From assembly GCF_040802235.1 (NCBI RefSeq), contig NC_133156.1, positions 188,735,851 to 188,799,850 of the forward strand: 64,000 nucleotides of DNA, read 5' to 3'. Below are positions 57,901 to 64,000 of the stretch, in pieces. The stretch's first letter is position 1. Every line of letters starts with the position of its first letter. The notes under the pieces were generated by a model. It was given only the letters and a program-made list of their open reading frames with translations, made no database searches and had not been told where the DNA came from. A program made the position numbers and the translations under genes. Origin of the DNA: Manis javanica (Eukaryota; Chordata; Mammalia; Pholidota; Manidae).

Positions 57901-59671
57901 AAACTTGTGCCATGGGCTCTTCCCCTGGGTCTGGAAGGAAACCCAGGCAAGACCCTCTGACTTTGCTGGTCCTTCTTAGCTCAAGAGAGTCCTATGGTCA
58001 CTAAAGTTACAAAATACAGTCTCAATCCAGAAATTAAACTGTCTAGTCCTATGTAATAATAAAACTGGACTTGAAGTTGAGGCCTTTCCTGGCCCCCAGC
58101 TCAGGCCAGCTCTGGGAGGCAGGGCAGCTGTGACTGGCTCTCTCCCCTTCCCCACTTCTCCTCCCTGACACTGCAGACTGAATTTCTGACAGCCCCTCCA
58201 CAGCACCACTGCTCCACACCCAGCTGGAGGAGGAGAAGGGAGAACCAGAAAAGGGAGCAGGAAGGTTCCAGGGTGGACCTGCTCAGGACTCGGGCTGTAG
58301 TACAGTTCAGTCTGTTTCAGAGGCCCCCTTACCAGCATAACTGGGTTCTCTCACCAGTGAGCCCCAGGACAGGGGTCAGTGCATGGATCCCAGTGGCTGC
58401 TTATACTTGCTTGGTTCCTAGACATTCAGTGACACCTCTGCTTCTCTCAGCTGAGGTCTCTTTACCCCACCAGGTGACTCAAAGGGGGCAGCATGCAAGT
58501 CCCCAAGCTGGTTCTCGATATTCATGGTCTGCTGCCTGGATTCCTTGCCCTATGCATGCTCACTCAGCCCTCTCTCCCACTCTGCCATCAAGGCCACCAG
58601 CCAGTCCATTTAGGTCTTCCAGGCTGGTCCAGTCCACTGTGCCTTCCAACTGAAGGCACCACACATTAACTTCTCTGTAAGCCCCTCTATTGTGAGGGGA
58701 AGGAGACGCATCCTCCATTCCTCCACTTGAGCGCAGGGATATTGGGGCCCTCAGCATACCATTGGCTTTCTCCCAAAATCCTCATTGAAAATCTTGTCTC
58801 TCAGCTCTCATTCTCAGCTCTATTTTTAAGTTGGATGTTGAAAGGGCACTGGGAATAATCTAACTGGGTTTTTCTCTCTTTGTATATAATTTTTTAACAT
58901 GGTTTCTATTGTTCTTGCTTCATTGGATGTAAGTCAAATCTGGTAGTAGAGGGAAGTATGAGCAGAAATCCTACCTGGCCTCTCTTTGGGACTTGACCAT
59001 CGCACGTTCCCAAGAGCCCTGATTGTTAGAACACAGATTTTCCCCACTTCCAAGATGGAGCTTTTATGAACCCATAGTGTTATATGTCTGAAGGAAAATG
59101 GAATTAGGATTTCTGAGTGTGTTTTCCTGTGCACATCAGTAAGGCTCATTCTCCCTGGTTTCCACCAAACTTTACTTAGGCTTTCCAACAAGGGCAAGAG
59201 AGCCATGGTATTTAAGCTCACATTATGAATGCATCTTGTGGGTACTGGTACCTAGAAAGAGTTTATCCCACTCAATCTCAGTCTGCTTCTCTAATTAAGA
59301 CAGGTGTGGTGTGTCTTGGAATACGTACTCATTCTATTAGTATCATCTAGGTGTCTATAAGAACAATTTGAAGAAGCACCTACACATTTTGAAAAATGAT
59401 GGCCAAGGACAGTCCCCAGTGTATTACCTAATGTCCCTACCTAATAAAGGTAACTATATGATAAAACACCTACTAAAATTCAGTACCAGAAAATATTTCT
59501 ATCCATGCTTAAACTTGTATAAGCAGAAATACTTCCTTGTTATTTGCCAGTGAGAACTATATAACTTTATGTATTTCTCATTTTGCTTTGCCTATGGGGA
59601 AGCTCAGCACTAAATTGAATGCTCCATAGCAATAACTAATTCATCCCAGGAAGTGGGTATGTCTATCTTTT
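54913..59671. other. Non-coding sequence, nothing recognised
   Basis: Frames up to about 126 codons (for example at 58273-58653) overlap frames on the other strand and lack motifs. I see no RNA gene and no young repeat. Confidence 0.4.
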
Positions 59672-59985
59672 TTTTAATTAGCTATCATTGATATATACTC
59701 TTATGGAGGTTTCACAAGAAAAACAATGTGGTTATTACTTTCACCCTCATTATCAAGTCCCCCCTCATACCCCATTGCAGTCAGGGTCCATCAGTGTAGT
59801 AAGATGCCACAGAGTCCCCACTTGTCTTCTCTGAGCTACATTCTTCTCTGTGACCCCACACACACCATGTTCACCAATCATGATACCCCACAATCTCCTT
59901 CTCCCTCCCTCCCCACCCATCCTCCCCCACCCCTCCCCTTTGGTAACCACTAGTCTTACTCCACTTTATTTGGTTTGTATTATTT
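59672..59985 (-). repeat. 5'-truncated L1 with ordinary 3' end
   Basis: A poly(T) stretch at the left is followed by 'tatcattgatatatactctt', 'tggttattactttcaccctc' and a C-rich block near 59870-59940, the inverted L1 3' UTR. It lacks the spacer and env tail of the copy at 17737. Confidence 0.8.
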
Positions 59986-60177
59986 CTTTCTCTCTTTAAA
60001 AGTTTCTTATGTTTGAAGATATATTTTACCATTGTAAGCCACCTTCAATCCTTATTTTTGAGGTCATCAGGATATAAAGCCTAAAAATACAAACAAAACT
60101 CACATTTGTTCAATATGAATAAATAATAAATCAAAAATGTTTATTGATCACCTTTTATGTGCCCAGCATTTTGCAAG

Positions 60178-60262
60178 TCTGTCTCCAGAGATGGAGAGGA
60201 GGTAGAACCATTAGCTATCCTCCCTCTTCTTGGAATTTTAGCCAAATTGTAGAGAAAGAAAC
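60178..60262 (+). repeat. Diverged local repeat pair, copy 1
   Basis: 'tctccagagatggagaggag' begins an ~82-base block that recurs near 62095-62180. By eye about three quarters of positions agree. It may be part of a longer old repeat. Confidence 0.5.
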
Positions 60263-61797
60263 AACAGTGAGCAAAGAGACCCTTTCTCCCCTCATAGAGC
60301 TCACAGGGCACCAGGTTGACATGCAGAAGGAAAGACAGTGAAAGCTCAGGGCATGGGGGAAGAGCCTGGGAAGGAAAGTCAGGAGATGTGGGAAGGAAAC
60401 CAAGGGAAGTGAGTATTTCCAAAGAAAGCATAATCCTCTTCTACCAGGAGACTGAGTAAGACAAGAATTGAGATGTGCCACTTAGCAACAAGAGGGTGGC
60501 TGGCTACTTTGCCCAGAACAATGTCACTGGAGTATTGGATGGGAGACAAAGAAGTAGAGACAAAAAGTGCAGACAATTCTTTCAAGAAGTCTGTCTGTGG
60601 CAGAAAGAGAGGTAGCTGCTGAGGCAGGATGTGATGGCTCCCATCAGGGGAGCCCATCTGGGCAACTTCAAATGATTACTTGAATTTCTATTGAGTTCCA
60701 AGTCTTGTTGTGCTTAGGATCAATACTAATTTCCCAGAAAAGAAAGGATTCCAGGATACCTGGGCTATCAGTTCAACGAGACAAGGAAGGGTTCAAGCAC
60801 CTGACTGCTCCCTAGTTGTCTGCCTTTTTTTCTCTTACATATCACAGTGGCCAGTAGCTGTTCTCTTCTCTCAGTGCCCAGGATTGAAGGAACACCTAAG
60901 GATGATTCTTGATCCCGATGTCTGGTGCACTTGGCCCCCAGCCCGTGGCAGCCCTCCATCCCAGCATGACTTAAGAATGCCACAGCTTTCCAAATCTGCA
61001 AGATCAATTCCTCCACACAGCAGAAGAAGGGGATTGCCAACAAAGTTCATGAGCATGGGAAATACATTCACATTCCACTTTCCATCCCTGGGTTGAAGTC
61101 CCACCTGGATGTCTGATGGTTTCTTTCCTTATTTTCCCTGCATTAGCTTGATTCATCATAAGAATGGCTCTACTGAATTATGAAGGCAATCTGCACTGTG
61201 GTTTTAATGTTATAAGCCTAAGAAAGGAGCCAAAATATCTTCAAGGTCAATTGAGGGGCCAGGTGAAGCTTTTTCCAAATTTACTTTTCCAGTTCAAGGA
61301 AAACTGGTAACGTTCTCCAAAATCACAATGACTCAATTTTTAATTACATGAAATTCTGCCCACTCTTCCTTTTCTATCATGCACTTAATTTGTACATCAC
61401 AAAAACTTTCAGGCAACTCTGACTTTATAATAAGATTTTTGCAGTTACTTGCATTTCTTTCTTTGTCTTGCCTGCCAGGAAGCTCATACTGGATTTTATT
61501 TTTAGTTATAGCAAACCTTCGTGAATTATTTTTCAATTGGCATATTCATTTATATGCTTTTTTCAACTCTTATTTTAATTTTACTGCTATTTTATTTACT
61601 TCCTATATATGACATTCCTGGAACCTGCTTCATACTTTTTTTGAAAATGAGAAAGGTAAATAAACTCAATAAAAACTTCTGCATCTCCCTGCTCTATGAC
61701 TTCATTCTGCTTTCAGCTTACCCTGATTTGTAGTATAGGATGGACCCTTAACCTGTTTTCAAAGATTAATTATTTCACTGAAGATTTCAGGTAGGGT

Positions 61798-61835
61798 GCT
61801 TGTGTGCATGCGTGCATGTGTGCATGTGTATACAA
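61798..61835. repeat. (TGCATG)n-like low-complexity tract
   Basis: A short run of TGTGCATG-type units is visible, such as 'gtgtgcatgcgtgcatgtg'. Confidence 0.8.
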
Positions 61836-61849
61836 GACAAATTACAGCA

Positions 61850-62052
61850 CAATGGATGAGAATGTGAGCTTTGAAGACAGACTTCCTGGCTTCAAATCCC
61901 AAATCCACCGCTTACCAGCTGGGTGACTTTAAGTTCCTTACTTTGTAAACCTCAGTTTTAATTGTGAGAGCAACAATATTTCTTCATAATGTGATTGTGA
62001 GAATGAAATGCTAATACATTCATAGGTGCTCACTAATGCTAATGGTTATTGT
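61850..62052 (+). repeat. MIR SINE
   Basis: The MIR blocks run: 'gaatgtgagctttgaagaca', 'cttcaaatcccaaatccacc', 'gcttaccagctgggtgactt', with a tail near 'cataggtgctcactaatgct'. Confidence 0.75.
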
Positions 62053-62094
62053 TGGTTGGGACCGGCAAAGAGGTGATGCTGAAAACCAAGCCTT

Positions 62095-62180
62095 TCTCCA
62101 GACGTGGAGAGGAGGTGGCACCACTAGCTGCCCTTTCTGCTCTTGGAACATCAGCCAAACTGTAGAGAAGACAGAGAGGG
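62095..62180 (+). repeat. Diverged local repeat pair, copy 2
   Basis: Counterpart of 60178-60262, with 'tctccagacgtggagaggag' and 'gccaaactgtagagaag'. Confidence 0.5.
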
Positions 62181-62899
62181 CACAGCATGGTAACTGGCTT
62201 AGAAATCACCCCACTCTGCTCAGCAGGCCTTCATGGCCTGATGGAGACCCTTGCTCTACACAATCTCATCCTAATTTCCCTGCTTTATTTGTTGAACCAA
62301 AAAAACTCCAGAGGGAGCTATGACTATTCCTCAATGTAATCCAGCTCTTGAGCTTTTAATTCCAATGGCCTTATTTTCTTATTATTAGGCTTTTGATTTG
62401 GTTCATTGTTATTATTAGCTAGGGACTCAGCTTTTATTTTTATAAAGTCCTATGTGCCCACTGTTAAAAGATGAATAGCCCTACAAGGGAATCCTCTGCT
62501 CTCCCCAGAGAAGTCACTTTCAGCTCTCTTAGCCAACCCTTTGGGATTTACTACTCTATCTATACATAACATATTGGTATGTTGTTTGTTGTCTGTTTAT
62601 CTGTCTGGTGGTTGGCATTATAGTGGAATCCCGTGGTGGAAGATATGGGTTTCGTTCTCTTTCACCCTCATGCCCCACAAGCCTTGCATCCCCCCAATAT
62701 CCCATCCTTCCAATAATTACTTTCTAATTTGATGAAACCCATATTTAGTGTTTAAATTATGATGATGTAAACACCTTAGATTGCTGGGCCATATAATGTA
62801 CTAAGAATACTTTTCCTTTCCTGTAATAGTTTTTGTTTTCCATGGAATCAATAACTCTTTTTCTCAATTGCTTAGTTTTCCATGAATTGATCACTCATT
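62181..62899. other. Non-coding sequence, nothing recognised
   Basis: I see nothing here apart from AT-rich unique sequence. Confidence 0.4.
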
Positions 62900-63720
62900 T
62901 AATCCCAACGCTTTGACACTTGTTTAAAGTTCCTCTCAGCCTGTTCAAACACATCAGGTATACCATCACCTACTCTTTTTATTATCAATTCAGAGAGGTT
63001 CTTTATATATTCAAAATACTAATCCTTTGCTAGTTATATTTGTTTTGAATCTCTTCCTTCATCTTATGTTTTGTTTATTTCTCTTACTGACTTGATATGA
63101 TAAACAAAATTTTACATTTTATGTATTCAAATTAAAAACTTTTAAAATATTTTTACACATTTTGTGATTTATTTATGAAAATTTTCCTTAATGGTCATAA
63201 GAACACTCCACACTTTTTTATAATGTTTAAACACTCTCTTTGTAACACTTAAATACTTAATCTACCTAGAACTGATTTCTGTATATTGTATGAGATTGGA
63301 ACTCAATTTCTTCTTCTTTTTTTTGGGGGGGGTACGGTTGACCGATTGTCCGGGCTCCATTTTTGATTAGCTAATTTTTTACTGATCTGTCATGCTTTCT
63401 GTTATGAATCAAGTTTTTCTCATACAATGAGTTTATTTCTAAGCTCTCTTCCACTCCATTGGAATGATCTCTTTGTCTACTTCCCCCCAACTCTTTCCCT
63501 TCCCCCATGTCTTAATTACCATTGAAATTTTGATAGAAACTATAGACATCTTAGGTTAAATTAATCTTATGATGTTGGATCTTCTTATCCTCGAGCATGA
63601 TTTATTTTTCATTTGGGGGCCTTTTTAATCCATCTTTCAGTGAACTCATATTTTTATATTAAGCTCAAGAAAAGTTTTTAACATTAGTATCACAGCTTGG
63701 GTTTCCAAATTCTGTGGATA
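62900..63720 (-). repeat. Old L1 ORF2-region fragment
   Basis: The plus strand contains 'gaggttctttatatattcaa', 'aatcctttgctagttatatt' and 'ctacctagaactgatttctg' followed by 'tgagattggaactcaatttc', which is inverted L1 ORF2 text with decay and many stops. Confidence 0.65.
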
Positions 63721-63735
63721 ATATAAGTTTAGGTC

Positions 63736-63993
63736 TCACTGTATGTGCAGTACAGCTCCTATTCCCCTCCAACTTGCAGGCCTCTTTTTGCTCCTGCAAG
63801 TTGGCAATTTTCCTTTCCTGGCTTCATATTTAGTTATATCGTTAAGAGTTTGGAGTGCATGAAGGGCTTCCACTTGTGTGTTTCTCTCTTTAGCCAAAGC
63901 CTTCTTTAGCTCTCTGGGGAACATCTCTCCCAGTTTCACAAATGAACCAGAGATTTGGAAAGACTTTGACAGAGATGTTTTTGCTTCTATCAT
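63736..63993 (-). CDS. Unrecognised 85-codon ORF at the right edge
   Basis: The frame reads MIEAKTSLSKSFQ at the start and contains 'LKKALAKERN' and 'LHALQTLNDI' blocks, which suggest amphipathic helices. I do not recognise the family. It could be an exon of a host gene, a processed pseudogene truncated at its end, or chance. The window ends just beyond it. Confidence 0.3.
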   Translation of the reverse strand: MIEAKTSLSKSFQISGSFVKLGEMFPRELKKALAKERNTQVEALHALQTLNDITKYEARKGKLPTCRSKKRPASWRGIGAVLHIQ

Positions 63994-64000
63994 TGGCCAT

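Noticed and set aside
1..64000. CRISPR arrays, operons, bacterial RBS or terminators
   Set aside because: The window is mammalian; no regularly spaced direct repeats with unique spacers are present, and the tandem arrays found are minisatellites or promoter monomers.

Overview
The window is mammalian nuclear DNA with no host protein-coding exon that I can recognise. Non-repeat sequence is interspersed with ancient mammalian repeats (MIR, L2, hAT-Charlie relatives, old L1) and younger retroelements. The L1 type and its 3' end look to me most like pangolin (Manis) sequence. That is an impression from memory, not a database result; a carnivore or another laurasiatherian is possible.

Layout. Positions 1-14600 are mostly non-coding, with MIR, L2 and MER20-like fragments, a (CA)n tract and an exact 92-bp-period tandem duplication. 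Positions 14612-17450 hold a short solo LTR and then a nest: a solo ERV LTR inside a hAT element inside an old L1. Positions 17737-25980 are a nearly full-length minus-strand L1 bounded by a 13-bp target-site duplication. It has tandem monomers in the 5' UTR, an intact ORF1, an ORF2 broken by several stops and a frameshift, and a composite 3' tail. That tail holds two internal poly(A) tracts and a retroviral integrase-end/envelope-TM remnant, and it lies inside the target-site duplication, so it moved as part of the L1 transcript.

Positions 26351-39551 are two endogenous retroviruses, one inside the other. The outer element has ~810-bp LTRs, a tRNA-Pro-type primer site, a broken start of gag, and about 2.6 kb of AT-rich non-coding interior. 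An inner, C-rich, gammaretrovirus-like element of the ERV-F/H type (27829-35017) has 247-249-bp LTRs, a tRNA-Phe-type primer site, gag with two zinc knuckles, protease after an in-frame UGA, a truncated RT and an env. RNase H and integrase are missing. By eye its LTRs differ by about 2%, against about 3% for the outer pair, which agrees with the nesting order.

Positions 39552-64000 are again non-coding, with MIR, L2, hAT and L1 fragments, two pairs of diverged local repeats, and one unrecognised 85-codon ORF at the right edge. None of the retroviral genes is complete and colinear. All are described as found, with their breaks.
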